Assembly (NCBI GenBank): GCA_002712765.1
Contig: PAUP01000081.1
Location: forward strand, 1 to 36,274
DNA length: 36,274 nucleotides
Direction of reading: 5' to 3'
Origin: Cytophagaceae bacterium
GTDB taxonomy: Bacteria > Bacteroidota > Bacteroidia > Flavobacteriales > Flavobacteriaceae
Both the position numbers and the translations under genes were made by a program. Below are positions 8,102-15,718 of this stretch, piece by piece. The number at the start of each line of letters is the position of its first letter. Position 1 is the first letter of the stretch. The notes under the pieces are model-generated. The model had not been told where the DNA came from and did not search any database. It worked only from the letters and a program-made list of their open reading frames with translations.

Positions 8102-9847
8102 TTAGATTGAAAGTTGTGCAGATGATGGTTTTGAGTTTTTGCTTAGCAGCTGTATAATTAGTGCTAGTGCAACTGTGATCACACAGCCCAGAAAGTTTAA
8201 CCAAAGATAACTTAGCAAGGGCTCACCACCATTTTGTTTAATTCGAAAAATAGCAAAATAAAAAATACCAATAATCAAGAGCTGAGATATAAGCGCTGCG
8301 ACAAAGACGGCATTGCTCTTTACATATCTAATAAAAAAGGCGAGTACAAAAATACCCAAAACGGTACCGTAGAAGATCGACCCAATGATATTGACCAGTT
8401 CTATAAGGTTTTCAAAAAGACTCGCGGTACAGGCAACAATAATGGCAAGTACACCCCACATAAGGGTAAAACCTTTGGTCGCTTTGACGTAGTGGTTTTG
8501 ATCTTTGTCGGTTTTGACATTTCGTTTGTAGAGATCAATAGCTGTGGTAGAACCTAGCGCATTGAGCTCGGAAGCGGTAGAAGACATCGCCGCAGACAGT
8601 ATAACGGCTAGTAGCAGTCCTACCAAACCACGTGGTAAGTTGTTAAGTATAAAATGAATAAATACATAATCCTTGTCATTGGTTTCGGCCTCGGGAGCTG
8701 CCTTGGCAATCAAGGTTTTTGCCTCTTCTCTTAGCGCTCTATTTTGATCGAGGTAATACCCCATCCAAGATATGGTTTCACCATCGCGATCATAGACATC
8801 GAGCTGTTGATCTTTGGCATAATTAAAGGCAGCCGCTTTTTGATAGCGTTCTACTTGATCTAAACGCGTTTCTATTTCTTTATACTGAGCCGCATATTCA
8901 GAATTCCTTACTGCTTCTTCTGCCTCAGGGTTAAAATGTAAAGGAGCGCTATTAAATTGGTAAAAGACAAATACCATGACTCCTACTAGCAGTATAAAAA
9001 ACTGCATAGGTACTTTGAGCATCCCATTAAATATCATCCCGAGTTGCATCTCGCGCACGTTTTTACCTGCGAGGTAGCGTTGCACTTGACTTTGATCTGT
9101 CCCAAAGTAAGACAACATTAAAAAAGTACCTCCTATCAGTCCCGTCCAAACGGTGTATCTGTTGTCTAAGTCAAAAGAAAAATCGAGTAATTGCATCCGA
9201 TCTCCACCTCCCGCAATTTCTAAGGCCTTGGTAAAGTTAATCGATTCGGGAAGTTGTTTTAAGATATAGTAAAAGGCAATAAACATCCCTAAAAAGATGA
9301 CGCCCATTTGTTGTTTCTGAGTGACACTAACCGCTTTTGTTCCGCCAGATACGGTATAAACTATAACGACAATACCTATGGCGATATTAAGGGTAGTAAG
9401 GTCCCAACCCAACACTGCCGACAAAATAATGGCTGGGGCATAAATTGTAATCCCAGCCGCAAGACTGCGCTGAATGAGAAAGATCACAGCGGCTAGCGAT
9501 CTTGTTTTTAGGTCAAAACGACTCTCCAAATATTCGTAGGCCGTATACACTTTGAGCTTGTGATAGATGGGAATAAACACCATACAGATAATCACCATGG
9601 CAATAGGAAGCCCAAAATAAAACTGGACAAAGCCCATACCGCTATAAAACCCCTGTCCCGTCGTCGATAAAAAGGTGATGGCACTGGCCTGAGTTGCCAT
9701 TACAGACAGCCCTACCGTCCACCACTTGGAGGTATTACCACCTTTGATGTATTCTTCTACATTACTACTGCCTTGGGTCTTATAAACACCATAAACCACA
9801 ATAAATATTAAGGTACAGGTCAGTACCATCCAATCAAGTGTCTCCAT
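8102..9847 (-). CDS. Sodium:solute symporter (SSS family)
   Basis: The 581-residue inner-membrane transporter has about 13-14 predicted helices. Family marks include SVMATQASAITFLSTTGQGF in the early helices, SGGTKAVSVTQKQQ and YFGTDQSQVQRYLAGKN. A long polar insertion (about residues 298-395), rich in Glu and Lys and likely helical, interrupts the helices before the conserved LPRGLVGLLLAVILSAAMSS. The solute is not evident; neighbours (PIG-L deacetylase, sugar-type oxidoreductase) suggest an amino- or N-acetyl-sugar derivative. The ATG at 9847 is preferred over the in-frame TTG at 9856 because it follows the stop of a 35-codon gene by one base, pointing to coupled translation. Confidence 0.92.
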   Translation of the reverse strand: METLDWMVLTCTLIFIVVYGVYKTQGSSNVEEYIKGGNTSKWWTVGLSVMATQASAITFLSTTGQGFYSGMGFVQFYFGLPIAMVIICMVFIPIYHKLKVYTAYEYLESRFDLKTRSLAAVIFLIQRSLAAGITIYAPAIILSAVLGWDLTTLNIAIGIVVIVYTVSGGTKAVSVTQKQQMGVIFLGMFIAFYYILKQLPESINFTKALEIAGGGDRMQLLDFSFDLDNRYTVWTGLIGGTFLMLSYFGTDQSQVQRYLAGKNVREMQLGMIFNGMLKVPMQFFILLVGVMVFVFYQFNSAPLHFNPEAEEAVRNSEYAAQYKEIETRLDQVERYQKAAAFNYAKDQQLDVYDRDGETISWMGYYLDQNRALREEAKTLIAKAAPEAETNDKDYVFIHFILNNLPRGLVGLLLAVILSAAMSSTASELNALGSTTAIDLYKRNVKTDKDQNHYVKATKGFTLMWGVLAIIVACTASLFENLIELVNIIGSIFYGTVLGIFVLAFFIRYVKSNAVFVAALISQLLIIGIFYFAIFRIKQNGGEPLLSYLWLNFLGCVITVALALIIQLLSKNSKPSSAQLSI

Positions 9848-9848
9848 A

Positions 9849-9956
9849 TTATGCAAATTTTCGCATTAGCATAAAAAACACTAGGATATAGATGATGTTT
9901 ACAAGCAGCACCAATGAGTAACTCTTCTTCCAGACAAACTTTGGTTTTTCTTTCAT
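9849..9956 (-). CDS. 35-residue single-TM protein, candidate symporter small subunit
   Basis: This ORF encodes a basic aromatic N-terminus (MKEKPKFVWKKSYS) followed by one hydrophobic helix (about 15-31) and a basic end (MRKFA). The ATG lies one base after the stop of the PIG-L gene (TAG T ATG) and its TAA is one base before the symporter ATG (TAA T ATG). The exact fit between two genes argues strongly that it is real and translated in a coupled manner. Some SSS transporters have a small partner of this kind (for example YhdT/DUF997 with PanF, or DUF4212 subunits); that role here is inferred from position and topology only. Confidence 0.7.
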   Translation of the reverse strand: MKEKPKFVWKKSYSLVLLVNIIYILVFFMLMRKFA

Positions 9957-9957
9957 A

Positions 9958-12489
9958 CTACTGTTTGATAGATTGGGGCTGCTGTTGTCCTACAGATAGC
10001 ATGTTGGCAAATAGTTTATAAGCTCCAGAAACCCCAGCTGGCAGTTCTCTAAAAAAGCTAAGCCCAGTATAGATGTAATGTCCTTCGCCATAAGGAGCGA
10101 TTAATAGGCTTCCATCTTTTGGAGTTTCTCCTTTATCATTCATAGATAGAATAGGGGTGTACTGGCCATCCCATTGGTCTGGAAAGTAAAGCCCGCGCTC
10201 TTGCGTCCAGCCGTCAAAATCTTTGGCCGTTATCTTATTCGGAAAATTAATAAGTGGATGCTCTTTGGCCAAAATTCTCACCTCACTAAATTCATCTGTA
10301 ACGCGATCTCTAGAGAGTTGGAGCGGGTACGGTGGTCCAATTTTTGTATTTCCCCAACGCCCGCTGGTATTGTATTGAGCAATCATAGTCCCCCCATTTT
10401 TGACATAGTCCAACAGTAATGGCTGTGCCTGTTGCATGGCTTCAACCACGTTGTAAGCGCGTATACCCACCACGACTGCATCAAATTGTGAGAGCCTGTC
10501 TGGAGTTAATTGGGTAGGGTCTAAAATAGCGACCTGATAACCCATCTGGGTGAGGTAATCAGGAACCGCGTCACCTGCTCCTTGAATGTAGCCAATATAG
10601 TCGCCTTTGCGTTTAATATCCAAGCGCACAATTTTGGCTTGAGCTGGTAAAAATAGGGTTTGAAGCGGTATGTGTTCATAATCAATTTGAACCATTTCTT
10701 TGTAGTAGACACCTTCTTGGGTAGTGACTTCGGGTATGAGGCTGGCTTCAGCTTCTGTATCGGGCGGGCTCACGGTAAACGTAAAACTGCGCTGTTCTCC
10801 TTTTTTTAAATTCGAAAAGCGCTGTGACTCAGATATCGTCCAGTTTTTGGGTGCTTTGAGCTTTACACTACCCGATAGTTGATCTTGATGTGCTGTGACG
10901 GTGGCTATAATTTCTTTGGGTTGCGCTTTCGCAAAAATTTGCACTTTACTATCTAAAGCAACCGAAGCCGCTGGAACCACCTCGAAAGGTTCATAGACCT
11001 CTCCTTTGACACGATCATTGAATTTGTAAACAATAGGCTGCTCATAGCTGAGTAAAGTGCCATCAATAAGTATGTTAAATACCACCGTATTATTTCTAGG
11101 GGTTTCTGGCTGTCCAATTAGGTTTTGATCTTCAACGTGATACATGCCCAGAGTTCCTTCCTTTTGTAACCAATAGGCATCGGTCGATAAAAATGAAGCA
11201 TCTACGGCTACGGTTTCTTCTGTAATCCAAGGCGTGTTATTAGATAATACTTCATCAGAGGCCAAGGTTTTTGAGGTTGGACTCAGTACAGCCCCTTGTA
11301 ATCGAATAGGGAGTGAAGATCTGTTGGTCGCTTCTAATGACAACGATATCGAATCACCCAGGGTTACCATTTGAGATGAGGCCTTGGCCTCTAGGTAAAG
11401 ACCTGCACAGGCTTTGATAAGTGCTTTAACATCGGCACTTTTAATCGTTTTCCAATGCGTGTCATCTATATTTTGAATGGCCTTGTAGATATTAACTAAG
11501 GCAGGCACACTCTTTTGAGGCGCTTTAAAGTCATAATTTTCAATAACGCGAGCCACTAGTTTACCAATTTCTTGCCCACCTTTAACTCGATTCCAAGAGG
11601 TGTCAATTCCTTCAAAAATGTCATTGTTTGAAGGCATATTCCCTTTAATCAGTTCAAAATAGGTCTCATTGACTCCACGTCTTCCTGTATTTCCAAACCC
11701 TTGAGACTTGTGTTGGCTTCGGCTCAGGGCTGATATTTCGGTATTTGACAGGCCCAAACCAGGATAATAGGTGCCTACATCAACCTTGACCAAATTGGAT
11801 TTATCCGCTTTCGCGAAAGCTTCCCTACTACCATAAAACCACCAAGAGGTATTGAAAAATTGTCGTTGAGGTGTCCAAGGGGACGTATAGGTTAATTGCT
11901 CCGGAAATACATTGGGTTTGCCTGCAAGATCAAAGGCTTCTACAGCCAGCATAGCGCTAGAGGTATGGTGGCCATGGGTGCTCCCCGGTGAGCGATGGTC
12001 AAATCTATTAATAATGACATCGGGTTTAAAATTTCGTATGGTCCAAACTACATCACTCAGCACTTCCTCTTTGTTCCATATAGCCAAGGTTTCATCGGGA
12101 TGTTTGGAATACCCAAAATCATTGGCTCTGGTAAAGCGTTGTTCACCGCCGTCTGTGGCGCGTGCAGCTAGTAATTCTTGAGTTCTAATCACCCCCAGAA
12201 GCTCTCTAAGTTCGGGGCCAATAATGTTTTGCCCTCCATCCCCTCTGGTAAGTGAAAGATAGGCTGTACGTGCCTTTACTGTGTTTGCAAAATAGGATAT
12301 AGCCGTGGTGTTCTCATCGTCAGGATGAGCAGCTACATATAATACAGATCCTAGAAAATTTAGTTTTTTTAAGTCTTCAAAAATTTCTGAAGCGGTTGGC
12401 TTTTCTGGTTTGAGGGTAATGCCTTGCGCTTGGATTTTAGCGACAAGCGTAAAACAAACGAGCAAAATAGTAGTGCAAATGTGGCGCAT
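9958..12489 (-). CDS. Exported PIG-L (LmbE-like) deacetylase, multidomain
   Basis: The 843-residue protein has a signal peptide (about 1-22) and an N-terminal PIG-L zinc deacetylase domain: AHPDDEN (54-60) and HGHHTSS (172-178) supply the zinc ligands. A central region of beta-sandwich character follows, and the C-terminal part (about 650-835) has a class-I glutamine-amidotransferase-like fold (VVVGIRAYNV, GGTMIAQYN, GEGHYIYTGLSFFRELPAG). The length is far above the 230-300 residues of simple PIG-L enzymes; it likely deacetylates a GlcNAc-containing molecule outside the cytoplasm. The ATG at 12489 is chosen because the upstream in-frame TTG (12516) lies inside the -7 element. An exact copy of the palindrome (11807-11820, AFAKA) and a degenerate one near 10925 lie inside the gene. 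Confidence 0.9.
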   Translation of the reverse strand: MRHICTTILLVCFTLVAKIQAQGITLKPEKPTASEIFEDLKKLNFLGSVLYVAAHPDDENTTAISYFANTVKARTAYLSLTRGDGGQNIIGPELRELLGVIRTQELLAARATDGGEQRFTRANDFGYSKHPDETLAIWNKEEVLSDVVWTIRNFKPDVIINRFDHRSPGSTHGHHTSSAMLAVEAFDLAGKPNVFPEQLTYTSPWTPQRQFFNTSWWFYGSREAFAKADKSNLVKVDVGTYYPGLGLSNTEISALSRSQHKSQGFGNTGRRGVNETYFELIKGNMPSNNDIFEGIDTSWNRVKGGQEIGKLVARVIENYDFKAPQKSVPALVNIYKAIQNIDDTHWKTIKSADVKALIKACAGLYLEAKASSQMVTLGDSISLSLEATNRSSLPIRLQGAVLSPTSKTLASDEVLSNNTPWITEETVAVDASFLSTDAYWLQKEGTLGMYHVEDQNLIGQPETPRNNTVVFNILIDGTLLSYEQPIVYKFNDRVKGEVYEPFEVVPAASVALDSKVQIFAKAQPKEIIATVTAHQDQLSGSVKLKAPKNWTISESQRFSNLKKGEQRSFTFTVSPPDTEAEASLIPEVTTQEGVYYKEMVQIDYEHIPLQTLFLPAQAKIVRLDIKRKGDYIGYIQGAGDAVPDYLTQMGYQVAILDPTQLTPDRLSQFDAVVVGIRAYNVVEAMQQAQPLLLDYVKNGGTMIAQYNTSGRWGNTKIGPPYPLQLSRDRVTDEFSEVRILAKEHPLINFPNKITAKDFDGWTQERGLYFPDQWDGQYTPILSMNDKGETPKDGSLLIAPYGEGHYIYTGLSFFRELPAGVSGAYKLFANMLSVGQQQPQSIKQ

Positions 12490-12513
12490 GATGGTGATTG
12501 TAATGAGTCCTCT

Positions 12514-12521
12514 CAAATATA
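12514..12521 (-). promoter_or_regulatory. -7 element of PIG-L gene
   Basis: Minus-strand TATATTTG is an exact TAnnTTTG match 24 bases before the ATG at 12489. No TTG at the right distance is visible. It implies that PIG-L and the genes after it can be transcribed separately from the MscS gene. Confidence 0.45.
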
Positions 12522-12566
12522 GCCAAATTGATTTCCAGCCTTAGTGCTTTAGGGTTTCTTTAACGT

Positions 12567-13127
12567 TTAGTCCAAGTCTTCATAAGGTGCCAAGGGAAGT
12601 TCGGCATTTTTTTCAACGATTTGTGTTTCTACTCCTTTCTCAACCAAGGTAACTCCTTTTTGAAGCAGCATATTATTGGGGTAGGTATGCAGTCCACCTT
12701 CTTCTGTCCTAAGATTGATATGAAAAGCCTTGATATCTTCAATGACCGCAATAATGGGAAAATCTTTATCGTGTATTTTGATGCGATCTCCAATTTTATA
12801 GGGTAAGGTAAAAAAAATGATCACTCCAGAGGTAACATTGCTAATGATAGACCATTGTGCAAAAAAACCTATCCCAATTACTGCAAATATCGATGAAGCA
12901 AGCCATCCAATGTCTTTGGGGTGAATACTCCAGATGGCAAATCCTAATAAAGTGGCAATACCAAAAAGTGTGATATCGACATATTTCATAATAAGTTTGG
13001 CACGTTTGGCCACCTTATTTTGATGTCTAGAAAATCGCAATACGAGATAATTGATCGTTATTCTTAAGATAAGAAGTACGCCCAGCGCTATAGCACTTAG
13101 TACAATTTCGTCATGGTATTTTTCCAT
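12567..13127 (-). CDS. Small MscS-family mechanosensitive channel
   Basis: The 186-residue protein has three predicted helices (about 9-29, 47-66 and 76-106) and a short beta domain. The third helix and its exit match the pore region of MscS (IGFFAQWSIISNVTSGVIIF, then LPYKIGDRIKI). The large C-terminal alpha/beta vestibule of full MscS (286 residues in E. coli) is missing, giving a minimal channel of the kind common in Bacteroidota. It probably releases solutes during osmotic down-shock. It starts 21 bases after the lipoprotein gene, and the PIG-L ATG follows 77 bases after its stop. Confidence 0.87.
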   Translation of the reverse strand: MEKYHDEIVLSAIALGVLLILRITINYLVLRFSRHQNKVAKRAKLIMKYVDITLFGIATLLGFAIWSIHPKDIGWLASSIFAVIGIGFFAQWSIISNVTSGVIIFFTLPYKIGDRIKIHDKDFPIIAVIEDIKAFHINLRTEEGGLHTYPNNMLLQKGVTLVEKGVETQIVEKNAELPLAPYEDLD

Positions 13128-13148
13128 AAATGCAGGTATTGAACTTTT

Positions 13149-14120
13149 TTACTCGAGACCTAAAGTAGTTCTTAAGTTGCTATCGGCATTGCTATTCTTA
13201 CTCCAATAGGGACTTTTAATCGTTTTTATGGCGGTGGCTTTGGTAGTTAAGGTTTTGGCATTGCTCCCAAAACCACTAGCAAAACGTTCTTCCCATCCTA
13301 ATATTCGAAAAGGAAACGCTTGCTCATAGTCAATAGTAAGGCTGCGCTTAATCTCTGGATAGTCTAAGGTGTAGCTGTTGTTTGTTAGGGTGGCTGTAGC
13401 ACGGTAAGCTTTAATAGGCAGGTGTTTCATGGCCAAGTATGCCAAATCTGGTATCATATCAACCTCGCCTACAGGCAGGGCTTTAGGATCTATTCGGAGT
13501 TGGGTCCAGATTTCATTTTCTAAAAGTGTTTTTTCAAGCGATATTTGGCGGTCGGCTTCATTTTCGAAGTAGGAGTGTCCCCAGATTTCAAAAGAGGATC
13601 TATTGTTAAGCTGTGTATATACATGGCCACACCATTCTTGTGTGCTTTGGGATACTTTAAGCGCGTGACTCTCTAGGGCTACTGGATCAAAAGTACTAGT
13701 CATCACACTGTAGGGATAAATACCTGTAGTAAAATTTTTGGTGGCGTTTAGTTTAAGTACCGATACATTAGCTTCATTTTGGTTATCTGCCTTTACTTGA
13801 ATATCGGGCAAAAAGTCTTCTGTTACAAAAATGAGAGCAGCAGTACCATTTCGCAATTCTCCATAACGTGCTTGTTCTAAAGTGTAAGAAGTAATCTCTG
13901 CCTGGCCAGCATACCAATATTTTTTAAATGTATTAGATACGTGCCTAGGGTTGACTTCGGGCGATGCTGGATGAGCTTCTTGCTTTGGATTATCTGAGGT
14001 CATGCCCATTTCTGAACGGTTACCCTCGGTACAAGAAAATAATAGGAGCAGCCCACAAAAAGCAAGAGTGGTTTGTTTAATAAGCGTGTAGCATATAAGC
14101 GATGTTTGACGCATAGTCAT
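13149..14120 (-). CDS. Flavobacterial lipoprotein (often mislabelled Maf)
   Basis: The 323-residue product has a lipoprotein signal with the lipobox LLFSC at 26-30 (C30). The mature part is a conserved Bacteroidota family visible from the motifs YWYAGQAEITSYTLEQARYG, FVTEDFLPDIQVKAD, SVMTSTFDPV and TQEWCGHVYTQLNNR. In databases this family is frequently labelled septum formation inhibitor Maf, but I see none of the nucleotide pyrophosphatase motifs of real Maf, so that label should not be copied. The function is unknown. It stands first in the minus-strand run, with its own promoter at 14132-14163. A start at 14114 is an alternative. Confidence 0.8.
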   Translation of the reverse strand: MTMRQTSLICYTLIKQTTLAFCGLLLLFSCTEGNRSEMGMTSDNPKQEAHPASPEVNPRHVSNTFKKYWYAGQAEITSYTLEQARYGELRNGTAALIFVTEDFLPDIQVKADNQNEANVSVLKLNATKNFTTGIYPYSVMTSTFDPVALESHALKVSQSTQEWCGHVYTQLNNRSSFEIWGHSYFENEADRQISLEKTLLENEIWTQLRIDPKALPVGEVDMIPDLAYLAMKHLPIKAYRATATLTNNSYTLDYPEIKRSLTIDYEQAFPFRILGWEERFASGFGSNAKTLTTKATAIKTIKSPYWSKNSNADSNLRTTLGLE

Positions 14121-14131
14121 ATATTTTCTTA

Positions 14132-14163
14132 TAAAGTTACAATTTTTGAGAGCAAGAGTCCAA
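14132..14163 (-). promoter_or_regulatory. Promoter of lipoprotein gene
   Basis: Minus-strand TTG (plus 14161-14163), a 21-base spacer and TAACTTTA (plus 14132-14139) give a good Bacteroidota promoter. The leader to the ATG at 14120 is short. Confidence 0.5.
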
Positions 14164-14198
14164 GACTCGAATTAAGGGAGTACTATTTATATAATGAC

Positions 14199-14239
14199 AA
14201 AAGCCATATCCCTGTACAAAGTACCTTGATATGGCTTTT
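14199..14239 (-). terminator. Long hairpin terminator
   Basis: A 12-bp perfect stem pairs AAAAGCCATATC (14199-14210) with GATATGGCTTTT (14228-14239). The 17-base loop itself contains GTAC-AAA-GTAC. T-runs occur on both strands (four on minus, five on plus). It lies between genes, 5' of the lipoprotein promoter and 3' of the structured region at 14252-14450, and fits best as the end of a non-coding transcript on the minus strand. Confidence 0.65.
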
Positions 14240-14460
14240 TAGATATTGCTTTACCAGTAAACCCTTGGAGTTTCAAGGTAGGAATATTAGTACCTACACT
14301 GTGCAAGATCTGTGAAGGGTAGTTTTTGTCTAAAAAAACAAGTCTTACGCCTTCAGAGTGTCTACTAGTACTTAAGGTTTTTAATGTATTTCATTTCCAA
14401 GAAATCAAATACATCTAGCTTGTGCAGCACTCCTTGTTAGCCTCTGGTAGACCGGTTTTA
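14199..14460 (-). ncRNA. Candidate structured non-coding RNA
   Basis: In this coding-free stretch the minus strand folds extensively. A discontinuous closing stem pairs 14444-14449 with 14252-14257 (TACCAG/CTGGTA), 14429-14433 with 14267-14271 (GGAGT/ACTCC), and 14419-14427 with 14299-14307 (seven of nine pairs). Enclosed hairpins are 14384-14414 (13 bp, one mismatch, 3-base loop), 14312-14317 with 14350-14355 capped by 14322-14339, and 14278-14297. The terminator at 14199-14239 follows. A broken closing stem with a small 3'-side hairpin resembles 6S-type RNA, but identity is unproven; no promoter is clear. Upstream, 14461-14640 is AT-rich with an inverted repeat at 14453-14487 and no gene I can support. 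Confidence 0.5.
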
Positions 14461-14642
14461 AAAAGTTGTAACACTCATTTAAAACCGTTTAAAGTTTAGC
14501 TTTACGTTTATATTGGTGTCAAGTATGAAAAACCCTTTTCCAATAACATACCTTAAAGATAAGAAAGAGATTTTGATAATTGGCATAATTGTAAATAATT
14601 ATATATCAACCACTTATCAACTTGGCTTATTAACAATTGTGC

Positions 14643-14673
14643 ATAAAAAAGCCCCTCTTTAAAAAAGGGGCTT
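14643..14673 (-). terminator. rplS terminator
   Basis: The stem AAGCCCCT (14649-14656) pairs with AGGGGCTT (14666-14673), and a run of T follows on the minus strand. It lies 20 bases after the rplS stop. Confidence 0.9.
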
Positions 14674-14693
14674 AAGTGATATATGGTCTGTTT

Positions 14694-15044
14694 TTAGCTA
14701 CGCGCTTCTTTGATGCGTGCTTTTTTACCAGTAAGCCCTCTAAAGTAGTAAATACGTGCTCTACGTACTTTACCGCGCTTATTGACTTCAATTTTCTGAA
14801 TGGCCGGTAAGTTGATTGGGAATACACGTTCTACACCAACAGTTCCAGACATTTTACGAATGGTAAAGGTTTGGGTTCTACCTGTTCCTCTTAGTTGAAT
14901 CACCACACCTCTAAAAAACTGGGTACGGCTTTTCTCACCTTCTTTAATTTCATAATACACGGTAATGGTGTCTCCAGCACTAAACTCTGGCAACTCCTTC
15001 TTCGTGATAAATTCGTTTTCTACAAATTTTACTAAATCTTCCAT
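14694..15044 (-). CDS. rplS: 50S ribosomal protein bL19
   Basis: The 116-residue product matches bL19 over its whole length, which is normal for the family. Recognisable segments are the start MEDLVKFVENEF, the core FSAGDTITVYYEIKEG, the highly conserved FRGVVIQLRGTG, and the C-terminal KRGKVRRARIYYFRGLTGKK. It sits in the large subunit at the 30S-50S interface. It is monocistronic, with its own -7 element (TATTTTTG, plus 15116-15123), a leader of about 65 bases and a strong terminator after it. The leader contains a short palindrome (15084-15094) of unknown meaning. Confidence 0.97.
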   Translation of the reverse strand: MEDLVKFVENEFITKKELPEFSAGDTITVYYEIKEGEKSRTQFFRGVVIQLRGTGRTQTFTIRKMSGTVGVERVFPINLPAIQKIEVNKRGKVRRARIYYFRGLTGKKARIKEARS

Positions 15045-15115
15045 TTTGATGGATTTACTTTGATTACTACTTATGCAACATTCACGAGTCTCGTCAGAGG
15101 TTATCTAAGCGGCTG

Positions 15116-15123
15116 CAAAAATA
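15116..15123 (-). promoter_or_regulatory. -7 element of rplS
   Basis: Minus-strand TATTTTTG matches TAnnTTTG exactly. The -33 TTG is not clear (a TTA lies at about the right place). The leader would be about 65 bases. Confidence 0.45.
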
Positions 15124-15169
15124 GGTAATTTTATTGATAGATACCTAAGCTGTCACTTACTTTTTTAAC

Positions 15170-15206
15170 AAAAAAAAGAAAACTCTCCGATCGACCCAGA
15201 GAGTTT
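15170..15206 (-). terminator. Second terminator between rpsT and rplS
   Basis: The stem AAACTCTC (15180-15187) pairs with GAGAGTTT (15199-15206) around an 11-base loop, and a long T-run follows on the minus strand. It backs up the hairpin at 15234-15263. Confidence 0.7.
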
Positions 15207-15231
15207 CTTTTAAACATAACGTTTAACCAAC

Positions 15232-15263
15232 AAAAAAACTTCTACCAGCGGGTAGAAGTTTTT
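15232..15263 (-). terminator. rpsT terminator
   Basis: A 13-bp perfect stem (15234-15246 with 15251-15263) with a 4-base loop and seven T on the minus strand lies 20 bases after the rpsT stop. Confidence 0.92.
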
Positions 15264-15283
15264 ATTTTAATTTCTTTACCCTA

Positions 15284-15532
15284 CTATAAAGCAGCTACGT
15301 GCTTCGCCAATTTTGACTTTAGGTTTGCTGCTTTATTATCATGGATAATATTGCGTTTTGCAAGCTTGTCAATCATAGAGATTACAGTAGGAAATAACGC
15401 AGTTGCCTCCTTCTTATCAGCATCGCGTAATCTCTTGATCGCATTACGCGTAGTTTTGTGCTGATATTTATTTCTAAGACGCTTTGTCTCGCTATTTCTA
15501 ATTCTCTTTAATGCCGACTTGTGATTTGCCAT
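15284..15532 (-). CDS. rpsT: 30S ribosomal protein bS20
   Basis: The 82-residue, strongly basic helical protein starts [18 protein letters not shown], the typical bS20 N-terminus, and ends [11 protein letters not shown]. It binds 16S rRNA in the small subunit. The reading frame stays open upstream through the tRNA gene, but the true start at 15532 is fixed by the conserved N-terminus. It lies 33 bases after the 3' end of tRNA-Glu and is probably transcribed with it from the promoter at 15663-15692; a strong hairpin terminator follows. Confidence 0.97.
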   Translation of the reverse strand: MANHKSALKRIRNSETKRLRNKYQHKTTRNAIKRLRDADKKEATALFPTVISMIDKLAKRNIIHDNKAANLKSKLAKHVAAL

Positions 15533-15565
15533 CTTCTTCTTATTATATTTTTTACATAAAATGTG

Positions 15566-15637
15566 TAGCCCGTAGGGGAATCGAACCCCTCTTACCAGGA
15601 TGAAAACCTGGCGTCCTAGCCGATAGACGAACGGGCC
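15566..15637 (-). tRNA. tRNA-Glu (UUC)
   Basis: A 72-base cloverleaf reads on the minus strand from GGCCCGT (acceptor) through the anticodon arm CCAGG-TTTTCAT-CCTGG with anticodon TTC, to GAGGGGTTCGATTCCCCT (T arm) and ACGGGCT-A. The CCA end is not encoded. It is followed by rpsT after 33 bases. Confidence 0.95.
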
Positions 15638-15662
15638 TAGAACAATGCTCAAATTGCGGATG

Positions 15663-15692
15663 CAAAAATACAACTATTTCTCAATGTTGCAA
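15663..15692 (-). promoter_or_regulatory. Promoter of tRNA-Glu-rpsT
   Basis: TTG (plus 15690-15692), a 19-base spacer and TATTTTTG (plus 15663-15670) form an exact TTG-N19-TAnnTTTG promoter, the best in the window. It starts transcription about 20 bases before the tRNA. Confidence 0.75.
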
Positions 15693-15718
15693 ACCTATTT
15701 TGAACTTTTTCAAAAAGA

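Noticed and set aside
10925-10938. Degenerate palindrome copies at 10925 and at 23400
   Set aside because: They have mismatches in the core and do not form the full inverted repeat; possible decayed copies but not countable as sites.
14481-14586. 35-codon minus ORF starting at 14586 in the intergenic region
   Set aside because: No ribosome-binding or neighbour support, AT-rich composition, and no recognisable feature in the peptide; likely chance.
14581-14640. AT-rich stretch with TTATCAAC elements that might suggest DnaA boxes or an origin
   Set aside because: No exact TTATCCACA boxes, no cluster, and no dnaA, dnaN or related gene nearby.
15084-15094. ACGAGTCTCGT palindrome in the rplS leader as an autoregulatory structure
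   Set aside because: Too short a loop for a stable hairpin and no resemblance I can name to a known r-protein leader.
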